Under the pieces are notes generated by a model. That model was given only the letters and a program-made list of their open reading frames with translations, searched no databases and was not told the origin of the DNA. From Bondarzewia mesenterica (lineage: Eukaryota > Basidiomycota > Agaricomycetes > Russulales > Bondarzewiaceae): a stretch of 36,056 nt of DNA. The stretch's first letter is position 1; every line of letters starts with the position of its first letter. Shown here in pieces: positions 23,834 to 33,635 of this stretch. The translations under genes were made by a program, and so were the position numbers. The stretch spans positions 1-36,056 of the forward strand of contig SGPL01000338.1 in the NCBI GenBank assembly GCA_004802705.1. Reading direction: 5' to 3'.

Positions 23834-24940
23834 CTACCACATGTAGTTCTCCATGAGAGCTTGCCATTCCCCTCCCATCACAGACGGATGGTCCTTCATA
23901 TGCACGCCTTCTCCAGAGAAAGAGGAAGACAGCGAGAGCTCGGGTGGCGTGAGTGGCTCACTAGCAGTGGAAGGAGACGCAGAAGAACCAGGTGGCGGGG
24001 AGAAGAAGGCATTTTGCCGCGCTGGCCCGGCGAAATTGAACTCAAATGGAATGGACAAGCTGGGATGAAGCTGGTATGCGGGCGTCGAGGCGTCGTAGTG
24101 CGGGATGGTTTGAGAATACACGTCGTAGGCTGATGCTGGTGCCGGTGGTACAAGTGCTGGAGCTGCAGAGTAGAAACTGAGCAAATAATTGGGGAGCCAA
24201 AGATACGCAAGGCACGTACCGGTGATAAACGAAGAAAACGGAGTGGTATCAGCGGAATATGGAGCCTCCTCGTCAAGAACATACAACGGCACTTCGAGGG
24301 ACTCTAGCTTTGGCTGGGGGAGGACGGATACACGAGAAGATGATGGAAAATGAGTTTCGTCACAATCGTATCCGTGCTTCTTCTTGAGATGAGTTTTGAA
24401 AGCGGATCTACGCTTGATGCTGATGAAAAACAAACGTTCAACCCGTTGCATAGTCGGAGAAAAGAGAAGAAGCTCACCTCGATTTGCAGCCAGGTTCGGG
24501 GCACCTGAATGCCTCAACAGTACTGTGCGTTTCCTTGCGATGGCGTGTGCAGGAGGAAGGGTCACCAAAAGACGCCTTGCAGCCAGCAAGACCACATTTG
24601 TACGGCTTGTTTCCCGTGCTAAAGGCGGACTCAGGAAGACGTATCTATGACCAACTCGCGAGAGGCGCTACTGACTGAGTGTTTTTATGCGTCTTGAGAG
24701 CCGTGTACTGAGAAAATTTCTTGCCGCAAACGTCACACTTATGACGCCTGGACGAGGATCAGGACTCAGGTTTACGGTGATATCGCCGGCTGTAAACTCA
24801 CTTCATTCCCATGTGGACATCTTCGTGTCGCGTCCGATCGCCCTTCCGCTGGAAGGACTTCGTGCAATAAGAACAGGGGTGCTGGGCAAGGGATCAATCA
24901 ACAATGACAGGCAGAAAATATCATCACACTCAACAGTCAT
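23834..24940 (-). CDS. C2H2 zinc-finger protein with four fingers
   Basis: Exons on the minus strand are 24940-24935, 24881-24802, 24747-24676, 24618-24478, 24419-24220 and 24162-23834, giving 275 aa. Four fingers are packed in the first 130 residues: CSYC...H...H, CDVC...H...H, CGLAGC...H...H and CPEPGC...H...H, with the linker HTGNKPYKC before finger 3. The long C-terminus is acidic, Ser/Pro-rich and disordered, like an activation or repression region. A DNA-binding transcription regulator is likely; its targets are unknown. Two points are unsure. The start exon, ATG ACT at 24940-24935, is deduced because it joins in phase to the finger exon, but an earlier exon is possible. The last intron (24163-24219) has no stop and keeps the frame, so it may be retained. 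Confidence 0.82.
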
Positions 24941-25856
24941 GACTTGCAAAGGTCGTATAGAGGACGTGATAAATTAAGACGTTGAAATTAGGGCTCGACA
25001 ATGCGCTGCACTGTCGTCGTCGTCAAATAGAGAGCTTGTCGTTTGAGTCCAGAAACGACAAGGAAAGAGAGAGAAGCTTTATGCGTGGTGCCACACGTGT
25101 CAGAAGAACGCTTTATAAAGTAGGAGAGAACCGATAGTATTTGAGCTCTGGGCGCGAACGGTGCCGTTGGCTTATTGTTTTGAAAAAGCATAGCAGCTAG
25201 TCGGAGTCTGGGTACCTCGCCATCATCCATGATGAGCAGGATACAGCTCCGGACAATTGCCAAGTAGGGAGTACAAAAGGTTCTCAACGATAAAAAGAAA
25301 GCAGAATTCTAAACTGATTGAAGTGAGACATTCCCGTATTACCTTTGTACGAGATTGGAGACCTGTGTGGAGAACAAGAGGCCGAACACAAGGTAACGTC
25401 CGGCCCGGCCTTGTAGATTATCTGCAGTATGCCGATGCGATCTAGAGAGCGCGCTTGGAATGTCGGTTCCTTCCGTCCTTTATGTTGTTGATCCAATGGC
25501 GCGCTGAGATCAGAAATACTGCTTCGGTCGTTCGTGAGTTTATTTATTTAAGTACGCCCAAAGGAAGTTTCGATACTGTAGTTTCGTTTTTGTACATGCC
25601 AGCCCAAAGGTCGAATGTTATCCGAAACCTGTACTGAACTAGGATCAACTTAATCCCAACACCTCGGTGGAGCTCGGTGGTCGTGGTGAAGGATAAGATA
25701 CAGACCAATGGTGCAGCTCCGGTTAGAGAACAAAAAAAAAAAAGGTACGGAGGAATGGTAGATCTCGGAGCACCGATTCAGATCCACGTCGAGACAAAAA
25801 AAAAAAGGCAACCAACGCACTCAGCAATCCTGACTCAGTTTCCGAGTCCTTGTCCA
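24941..25856. other. Region between the F-box and C2H2 genes
   Basis: 916 bases hold the C2H2 promoter and the 3' part of the F-box gene. Two adenine runs occur: A12 at 25732-25743 and A11 at 25796-25806. Short open frames exist on both strands but none resembles a protein. An in-frame TGA for the F-box protein, reached if one base is removed from the T8 run at 25861-25868, lies at 25835-25837. Confidence 0.4.
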
Positions 25857-27391
25857 TCAATTTTTTTTCGTGATTCGCTCATCCATCCACGGTGCAATTG
25901 CTGTAAGATCAGCCCAGGTGAAGGACGAATACTGATTCCGTCCGAAACCAAGAACCAGATCGAGGTCTTGAAGAGAAGGCCCGTCGGCCCACTGTATGCT
26001 GGTTTGGGGGCCAGTGATCTGTGCGGTTAGCCTGGAAACTGGATTAGCCAAAGCGTTTGCAAGTACGTCACGACAAGTAGATTTACATCAACGGCCCTAC
26101 CCAGAGTCGACCGTCCTCCTCAAGCGCTCCTGAACCAAACCAACGTTTATCTTCCCCACTAGGAGTGAAAAGGGGGTAGTTTGCATGGGATAGGAAAGGC
26201 AACGGATGAGTTAATCGTTCGTACACCGGCTGTGCTTTGAACGCCGACGATGCTATCAGAGACGTGGCTCAACAAAATTGAACAAAAAAGATGATGATAA
26301 TGAGCTACAATGCGAAGTAAGATCACTTGAGGCCCGGTGGCTGTGCCGGTCGGTAGTATGACCTGATGTGCGGGAACTCAATGGTTCGGGATCGACTTCC
26401 AACGTGCTTTCGATACCGGGAGGGTGCAAAAATGCACGGGCATTATGATTGATAGTGAAGGCACCTTTGGGATTGTTGAGAACACCTAAGGCAATAACTC
26501 GCACGTCTGCAAGCTGAACGACGAGCTGACGAAGGCGTTGGTCCAAAACAGTGCAGAAACGGTAAAAGGTGACCTCACTCTGACGTGCGTCTCAAGATGC
26601 GCCAAGTTACTTTGCAACCTACACGTTATTATCAGAATATTGTGAATTTATTTCATGTATGATAAAGAAACGAACTTCATGTCGTGGATAATAGCGAGTG
26701 GATTGAAGTTCCGCGACGTCACTTCGAGTTCATTCGCGGAACCATTACGGTTCAGAACAACATACCTGGGATGGCGTTATATGAGACAATGCTTGTCAAT
26801 TGCATGGAGATTTGGCTTACTTCGTCCAAGCCTCATCGCTTGTGCAAGTTGTCTGACCGCGGTGCCAAACCCGATACAATATTCTTTTAACAAGACGGAT
26901 CATGGGTGGAAAAGCCAGAAGACAAATGATGTATACGCACTTTTTGTATGCTTCCCTCCAACTCGAATCCCTCTTCCACTTCTGCCAGCCAGGGAGGAAC
27001 CTCCAAAGATGTGTCGGAATCGTGCCAGTAATCAGCTTGCTAAGTACAATGATACTGACCTCCGCTGGAAGCATTCTTTCCATTCAGCCTCTTTAATGTT
27101 TGGCAATGTGGCGTCGAATAGCAAGAAAGGGGGTTTGGCCATGCTGAGTATCTCTATCCAGTTTTGCCTGGGTACAGTCGAGCGGACGCTCAAATGTTTC
27201 ATGCAATCCTCGTAGGTGCCAAGGCTGAGATTTCGAACAATTGGACGTCTCCATGGGTTCAAAGATGAATCTGAGGCAATATCATGAAGACGGTGAGAAA
27301 GGTAGGATACTGTGACAAGCGACTCCAAGTCCAGCTCTTCCATTACAGCCGCTATGAGCTCAACAGGAAGTGATTCCAGAGTCAGAGTCAT
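25857..27391 (-). CDS. F-box protein of unknown target, with a frame break at its C-terminus
   Basis: Exons on the minus strand are 27391-27060, 27000-26941, 26883-26821, 26765-26676, 26618-26579, 26525-26363, 26267-26087 and 26031-25857, giving 367 aa as read. The N-terminal F-box has SLPVELIAAVMEELDLESL and VSYLSHRLHDIASDS, and should bind Skp1 in an SCF ubiquitin ligase. The rest (PWRRPIVRNL, ADVRVIALGVLNNPKGAFT, RWFGSGALEEDGRLWVG, GPSLQDLDLVLGFGRNQYSS, TWADLTAIAPWMDERI) matches no common substrate domain. It resembles a family I recall from agaricomycetes. The reading stops at TKKN just after an A8 run. Dropping one A instead gives TKKIDGQGLGN and a stop at 25835. Intron 6 (95 bases) has the weakest support. 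Confidence 0.82.
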
Positions 27392-27791
27392 GTTTGATAC
27401 ATGAACTGCTAGTAGTAGAGATATTTCGAGAAGTGATTGGAGAGGATAGGAGTCAATCAGACAACACCCTCCAAGTCACTGCCCGTGCTTATTAGATCAA
27501 TGATGTCTACAGTCCGATCTTATCTTATCGCATTTCAGAGTCAACGCACCTGTCAGTTAGCACAAGTCGAACTTCAGCGGATACATAATGGATGATATGT
27601 TGGTACAATGAATTCCAAATCGGATAATTCGTAGCGTACGTCGACCTTGACACACAATCAAATCGGCACCACCACGGAGTCAAAAGCGCATCCACAGATC
27701 AACTCCACGGCATCTCAATGCACACCACCGGAACTGGAAAAGCACTCATACAGCATGACTCACAGGTCTGACGCTGTGAACGGAACTCAGA
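27392..27791. other. Spacer between the prefoldin and F-box genes
   Basis: 400 bases lie between the stop of prefoldin subunit 2 and the start of the F-box gene, both on the minus strand. It should hold the F-box promoter. No gene, repeat or RNA is evident. Confidence 0.4.
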
Positions 27792-28340
27792 TCATATCCT
27801 CCCAGCGGGTCGTATGTTGTACTCTCGTTTGAATTTTTCAAAGTCTTCTTCCTTCGACTTATATTGCTCTGCCAAATTGGCGATGACTTTGCGGATCTAT
27901 TCGATGTGAATGCGTCAACAATTGATAAAACGATGTGTGTTCAAAGCATACGTACCCCGTCACGGTTAGTCTGTAATGCTGGGACAACGTCCTTGACTGT
28001 CCGTTCCACTAGCACACCACCTATGAGGCGGAAACATTTACGATTCGGCTCTTCAGCAAGAGCTTCGTTTAGTGTGGATAACACCAGACTATTGAAGGCT
28101 GGATCGTGAGACTGGGGGAAGCAAGGATCGGAACGTAGAGGACTCACACATGCTCCTCGGCCTCTTGTTCGAGTTCACCGATTTTGGCGGCTATACTCTG
28201 AAGCTCACTCTGGAGCTGAGAGTAGTTTTGCTGCACCTCTAACGAGTCGATGAGAGCACAACGATGAATTGAGATGGACGAGACGTACCTTGATCCGACA
28301 ATTGTGGTGCCGGTGCCTTTGACTTTTTGACTGAGGACAT
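27792..28340 (-). CDS. GIM4: Prefoldin subunit 2
   Basis: Exons on the minus strand are 28340-28289, 28238-28148, 28088-27956 and 27896-27792, giving 126 aa. Prefoldin is the six-subunit jellyfish chaperone that passes unfolded actin and tubulin to the CCT chaperonin. The two helices of the coiled coil flank a beta hairpin, and the diagnostic segment is CFRLIGGVLVERTVKDVVPA, followed by helix 2 (VIANLAEQYKSKEEDFEKF). The N-terminal helix reads VQQNYSQLQSELQSIAAKIG. The start at 28340 is the first ATG in a short basic leader (MSSVKKSKAPAPQL). An ATG-free extension upstream is possible but not needed. The gene is divergent from NDUFS8. Confidence 0.95.
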
Positions 28341-28506
28341 GGCGGACGGGCGTGGAGAACGCTGGACCCGCTTGAAGCCGGGGAGAGAAGCCGCCCGGTT
28401 CCGGGCCCAGCCGAGTGATATGCTAGTAATCTGATTGGCTCTGTCGTCCGTCACGTCAGCATCCGGCGTCACAACCGACTGCTCACCATCGTCGTCGTCG
28501 ACCTCC
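28341..28506. promoter_or_regulatory. Short bidirectional promoter of PFD2 and NDUFS8
   Basis: Only 166 bases separate the two ATGs. It holds ATTGGCT at 28434-28440, an inverted CCAAT box that would suit the HAP complex known to activate fungal respiratory genes. TCACGTCA at 28451-28458 is a CRE/ATF-like octamer. No TATA box is clear and the region is GC-rich. Binding is inferred from sequence only. Confidence 0.5.
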
Positions 28507-29524
28507 ATGTCTTTCGTTCGAGCTCGCGCTCCTCTAGGGCTTTCCGCCCACTTCGCGGCCTCTCGTATTTATTCTCCCCCATCTACCTCTCGTGTTGCCT
28601 TTCGCCTTCTATCTACCACCCCGCGCCTCTTACATGCCGAGCCCGTCCATGACCACTTATCCACCAGCCACTCGAAATCGCCACTGCCCAAGACGGCCAT
28701 GTACGAGCCTGACAAGGATATAAACCCGTACAAGAATGGACCGAGTGCTTTAGACAAGGCTGTCCATCTATTTTTCTTTACGGAAATCGCCAGGGGTTCG
28801 TCGACGTTAGTGTTTGACTGTCTGCCCGCGCTGAATTGGACTTGATTGAACAGGTATGTGGCTGGTCCTTGAGCAGTTCTTCAGACCTCCATACACCATC
28901 ATGTACCCATATGAGAAGGGTCCGCTTTCCCCGCGTTTTCGTGGTGAGCACGCCTTGCGAAGGTACCCTAGTGGCGAGGAGCGATGCATCGGTGAGTTCA
29001 TGAAACCACTAAACTGCATAGTTATGCACTTATCTGGATTCCTTCAACTAGCCTGCAAGCTCTGCGAAGCGATTTGCCCTGCTCAGGCCATCACCATTGA
29101 AAGTGAAGCTCGGTTGGACGGTTCAAGACGAACCACCAAATACGGTAGGTGCAGAATTCTAGTGGATACTTTAGTTGTCTGACCGTTGCTTCTAGATATT
29201 GACATGACCAAGTGTATCTACTGTGGGTTCTGCCAGGAAGCTTGCCCAGTTGACGCCATCGTCGAGAGTAAGTTCTTTTGATGCTCATATGGTTCGTTCG
29301 AAGTAGTCTGATCATGCACTGACTGGTGACATCAGCCCAAAATCAAGAGTACTCCACGGAAACGCGTGAAGAGCTTCTCTATAACAAAGAGAAGCTGTTG
29401 GCGAACGGTGACAGGGCAGAGGCGGAGATTGCAGCTAACTTGTATGGTACGTGTATTGCAGTATTTCGTTCTGAGTTTTCAACGCTCACTTGATAACGTC
29501 ACAGCCGACCATGTATACCGGTGA
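28507..29524 (+). CDS. NDUFS8: Complex I 23 kDa iron-sulfur subunit (NDUFS8, TYKY)
   Basis: Exons are 28507-28795, 28854-28991, 29052-29144, 29196-29267, 29336-29446 and 29505-29524, giving 240 aa. The subunit carries clusters N6a and N6b in the arm of respiratory complex I that leads electrons to ubiquinone. The first 4Fe-4S motif is Cys141, Cys144, Cys147, Cys151-Pro, split by an intron right after Cys141-Ile. The second is Cys180, Cys183, Cys186, Cys190-Pro in [19 protein letters not shown]. Other family marks are [35 protein letters not shown] and the C-terminus ADHVYR. The N-terminus ([16 protein letters not shown]) is a good mitochondrial presequence, which supports this ATG. The last exon is only 20 bases. 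Confidence 0.97.
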
Positions 29525-32393
29525 TAGAGTTTGTGCCGCCCAGTTGGCTTGGAGGTATCCAAACGTTATACCTTCGAGCGAGTAAATTCATGCTTCCTAC
29601 GGATCCCGTCAGATTTTTCTTCTACATCCATTGTTCAGCGGCGCTTCGGAAAGCATAATTCGATCATTTGAAACGACTTGGTAATTTGACTCAGGAAAAG
29701 TGAAGCTTCAATTCAACATAGTGCTTGGTTCGACTCGGAATCGAACTTGGTGAATGATGCAGCGTTGCTTGACGAAGTGCGATTGTTGCCAAAAGGACCA
29801 CCTTAAAGCACACTTCTGCGTTTCATGGTCAAGGAGAGTCGAAGGTTGATGCGACCGGGAAATCGCGAACCTGGTGAGCCTTGTATCATCTACGAGCGCT
29901 TCGAATTCGCTGTTTCATGGTCAAGGAGAGTCGAAGCTTCGAATAATGCTCTTGCAAGCGATTCCTGAGGGCAATGTCGCGATTTTCAAAAGATTCATCG
30001 GCTCCGCTGTTTTCCAAGACTTCCTGTAGTAGTTAACTTGAATGCCGGGTGGAAGAGAATTGATTGTAAGCTTTGCGCTCGAAGCGTATATACTTTCGGT
30101 GGATGTAACGACGGTAAGGCTTCCTCCGGCAGAAGGCTTTGTGGATCGCAAAACGATGCTTTCCTTTAGTATCCGCTTTATATTTGGCATGAGAGAAAGT
30201 TCCCCTTGAATGAATCATCGTGCGAGAAAAGATGGTTGATGCTCCATCGAGTCTCGGTCGGGAACAGTTCTTGAGTCTATTCAATGAAATTGAAGAAGAA
30301 ATTCATCATTGTAAATACGTCCCGAGACGTCCGCATCAACTTCGTCGCGGATATTTATTACTCACTGTCAAAATGATAAGAAAAAAAGATATCCAATGCA
30401 GAAGAACCCTGATTTCGGAGAGCAAGACAACCAACAAACTGCCCATCGACATCCTCGGGGCCGACTGGCTATAAAGTATGTTGCCTATAATTTTGCCGTG
30501 CGTTTCAAAAGATTGCATGACGACATTCCTGCGGAGGTGACGTTGTATTCTGAAGTGGGACGTCGCCGCTCTCGAGCTCATTTTCGAGAACCCACCGAAC
30601 ATCAGTAATATCCGAATTTGGAAGGTGTAGTCGTTGGGCATCAAAACCTTCCTCGCCTACCGCGGACCGTCCCAACATTCACACTTCAACTCCCTCGGAT
30701 CGGCATATCTCTGATTTTTAAAAGGGTCGAGCCCCTATCAAGCTTGCCGAGAACTGATTCGAACGGTTTTTTCTCGCGATGAGTTCCTCATCCCATCTCG
30801 ATGCGTTTGCGGATAGCAGGTCCGCTGCCGCCCTCGGTTACAATTGCGACCTGAAATCGACCTGAAAAACAGTTCAAACGTTTTCTTCCGCGCTGGATGC
30901 AAACGGATAAGTAAAGACGCACCAACGTATGTCTGAGCTACTGTCGATGGGCCTGTCGGGACGAGACGGCAACACATCGGTATCTCATCGATCCACACAG
31001 GCTCTCAACCCCCGCGGGGCTGTCGGATACCGGGTGCTTTGTTGCAAAAAATGTCGTTGATGCGGAGATATAGGAATGCCTGAGATGTGCGGAGTACATT
31101 GAATGCGACTTCCTCTGCAAACTTCTTCATACAGTGCATACCCCAAGTCAGTGATGTGCTCCGACGCATACAGCTTCGCATTCATCCAAGAAGATCAGCG
31201 GTCCTTTAAATTGTCAATGTGCACCCACTCCAAGCACCCATGACAGCGGCGAACGCCTTCCAATTTGTACGGAGAGGCCAGCCCGTATTCGGGAAGATCA
31301 GGATGCCAGCTGCCAGAGCGTTCTGCGGCATCCCACATCCATACAATATGGCTTCCACTTCCACATCAGGGTGCTCGACGGATTCACTAGGCCATAGGGG
31401 TAAGTTCTCGATTTTATTAGCACTTCCTCCCCAAGTTCCCGGTCGCCATTTCGGCTCTCCCGTATGAACGGGGCGTACTCACGATGGCTCCATGTGAACT
31501 CTCCTATCATATGTCCTGAGAAGTCGTTAGATGCATATGATGTCTATGCGATGCACAGCCGCACTGTTCAGGTAGGCGGGGATACGCCGAGCATGACACT
31601 TCACCATGGATTGGACCCGCGGAAGTCTGCTTCACACAGCTCCTATCGAGATATTGATCGAGATGTTCTACTTACTGTGAAGGAATTGAGTCCCTAGCAC
31701 ATTTGACTGAGTACGGACAACAATATAATTGAGTTCGCATATGGACAATCGGATACATCTACGTACCGGCGGTCAATGGCACAGAGAGATTGCGGGACTA
31801 TCGTACCGTACACCATTGGACATGATGCGCTTAATCTCACAGATAGCTGTCGTAGACGGGTTCTAGGTTCTGTGATACGATATCAATTATTTACGGCTGT
31901 CAGTGCGCGTGGTCACGACGCCCGCATAGCATTCGGCATATTCCTGATGGACGCTCAGAAAATTCCTGGCGAAGACCGCGGCTGTGATATGTGGGCAAGT
32001 TTGGACATGATCTTGCCCACGCAAGTTCGCCATGACTTCGAAGCTGGACTGAAGGGTGTACCGTCGACGATGCTGGTTTGCGATAAAGTGTCTGAGACAT
32101 GGCATGAGCATCTTAGATGCTCTGTCAGTGATATGAGGGGACTCACTGTTCCGCAGCGCTTTCAGGTCTTCGCCGTTTCAGGCCAGCGTTGAGAACGGAC
32201 TTCCGAGACTCCGTTCCGAAGGTGGGAAAAGATCACGTGGCATATTTATATGCGAACGCGTGTCGAAATTACGGTCTTTGACGTGCATGACAGTGCTGGG
32301 ACATCGAGCACTAGTCTAGTACTGCAGGTTTGTGGAGTCCTCATAGTCAATCACGCTCTTTACTTCGGTGCGAGTCGATCAACGTACAGGAAC
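29525..32393. other. Gene-poor stretch between NDUFS8 and the SAM carrier
   Basis: About 2.9 kb has no gene I can name. Open frames are short. On the minus strand at 29690-30650, patches of protein-like text are broken by stops and frame changes, as in a decayed gene, but I cannot assign a family. A 24-base perfect direct repeat lies at 29821-29844 and 29913-29936. Frames at 31219-31697 and 31776-32192 (+) are open but show no known motif. I looked for tRNA boxes, terminal repeats and transposase motifs and found none that hold up. Confidence 0.4.
29821..29936. repeat. Pair of perfect 24-base direct repeats
   Basis: The unit TTTCATGGTCAAGGAGAGTC followed by GAAG occurs at 29821-29844 and again at 29913-29936, 92 bases apart. 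The bases on either side are only partly alike. A third copy was not seen. It may mark a small duplication or the ends of a lost insertion. Confidence 0.8.
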
Positions 32394-33635
32394 ATGAGCA
32401 CCCGGCCTTCGCCTACCTTTTCGCAATCCCTGATCGTGAGTAACTTTCTTTCTGGACTCGTCCATGTCTGCGACAGCTCAACCAAATCACCCACGCCGGC
32501 TTGCGTCAATAGGCTGGCGGTCTGGCGGGGACGTCTGTGGACCTTCTATTCTATCCTATAGATTCAATCAAGACTCGCTTGCAAGCCGCCCAAGGCTTTG
32601 CCAAAGCGGGTGGGTTCGGTGGGATCTACAAAGGGGTCGGAAGTGTCATTGTGGGAAGTGCTCCCGGTGGTGAGTGTCTATTCTAGTTTTGTCCCGATAG
32701 TCTCACAGCTCGCAATATCGCTTATTCCTGCTCTCCAACGCGATCGACATGGCGTGTGTTTCGATCGTTTAGCTGCTGCATTCTTCTGCACCTACGACAC
32801 GTTGAAGCGCACCCTCCCTGTTCCCGCACACCTCGCGCCCGTAAACCACATGATCTCTGCATCCATGGGCGAAATCGTGCGTCAAAACATCTTTGACGCG
32901 CTATCTGCGCGATGATCTCCGGGAATACCCATCGTCTTCTTTTTCTGAACCAATGTTAGGCAGCCTGCCTCATCCGTGTTCCGACCGAAGTGATCAAGAC
33001 GCGGTCACAAACGTCATCGTACGGTGCTCTCGCCGATTCTTCTCTCGCGGCTGCCAAATTACTATGGAAGACTGAGGGTCTGAGGGGGTTCTACAGAGGT
33101 TTCGGAATTACGGTCATGCGCGAGGTGAGGAGCCAATCGTGGAGTTTTAAAGCTTGTCGAGGAACCGATCTATGCTACTGACCACTCTTTGTTCACCAGA
33201 TCCCTTTCACGTCCCTGCAATTTCCAATGTACGAGCTTTTTAAAACTCGCCTTTCTCACTTCCTGTATGGTCGGCCCGCATCCCTGCATGCGTATGAGGC
33301 TGCGCTCTGTGGAAGCGTGGCGGGCGGCATCGCGGCTGCTCTGACGACGCCGCTTGATGTGGTGAAAACTCGAGTGATGCTCGATCTCCGGGTGAGGTTC
33401 CGCACACAAACACAAGCTGCGATCCATGCTAACCCTTTGTTAGGATCCGTCACACGCATCATACCCGTCTCCTGCTGTTCGGTTACGCCAGATCTATGCC
33501 ACTGAGGGACTGCGCGCGCTATTTTCGGGGGGCGTCCCACGGACAATGTGGATCTCAGCAGGCGGCGCAGTGTTTCTGGGTGTGTATGAATGGATTATAG
33601 GCTCGCTCGTGCCTTCTTCTATAGATGAGGCATGA
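32394..33635 (+). CDS. PET8: Mitochondrial S-adenosylmethionine carrier
   Basis: Exons are 32394-32435, 32513-32669, 32773-32876, 32960-33124, 33200-33391 and 33444-33635, giving 283 aa. It belongs to the mitochondrial carrier family: three repeats, each with the PX[DE]XX[KR] signature, here [18 protein letters not shown] and TPLDVVKTR. The sequence is closest to Pet8/Sam5 (SLC25A26), which brings S-adenosylmethionine into the matrix in exchange for S-adenosylhomocysteine. Supporting blocks are [45 protein letters not shown] and [20 protein letters not shown]. The protein is short, without an N-terminal extension, as usual for this carrier. The start exon has 14 codons and begins at the first ATG. 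Confidence 0.93.

Noticed and set aside
25732..25806. Two adenine runs that might be the tail of a retroposed sequence
   Set aside because: No target-site duplication and no processed gene copy upstream; simple homopolymers near the F-box gene end explain them.
29722..29760. Possible tRNA, from GTTCGATTC-like B-box text on the minus strand
   Set aside because: The bases around it do not form a T stem and no A box or acceptor stem is found at the right distance.
31180..31510. Possible transposase fragment (LIFLDECEA-like reading on the minus strand)
   Set aside because: No further catalytic acidic residues, no terminal repeats and no consistent frame.
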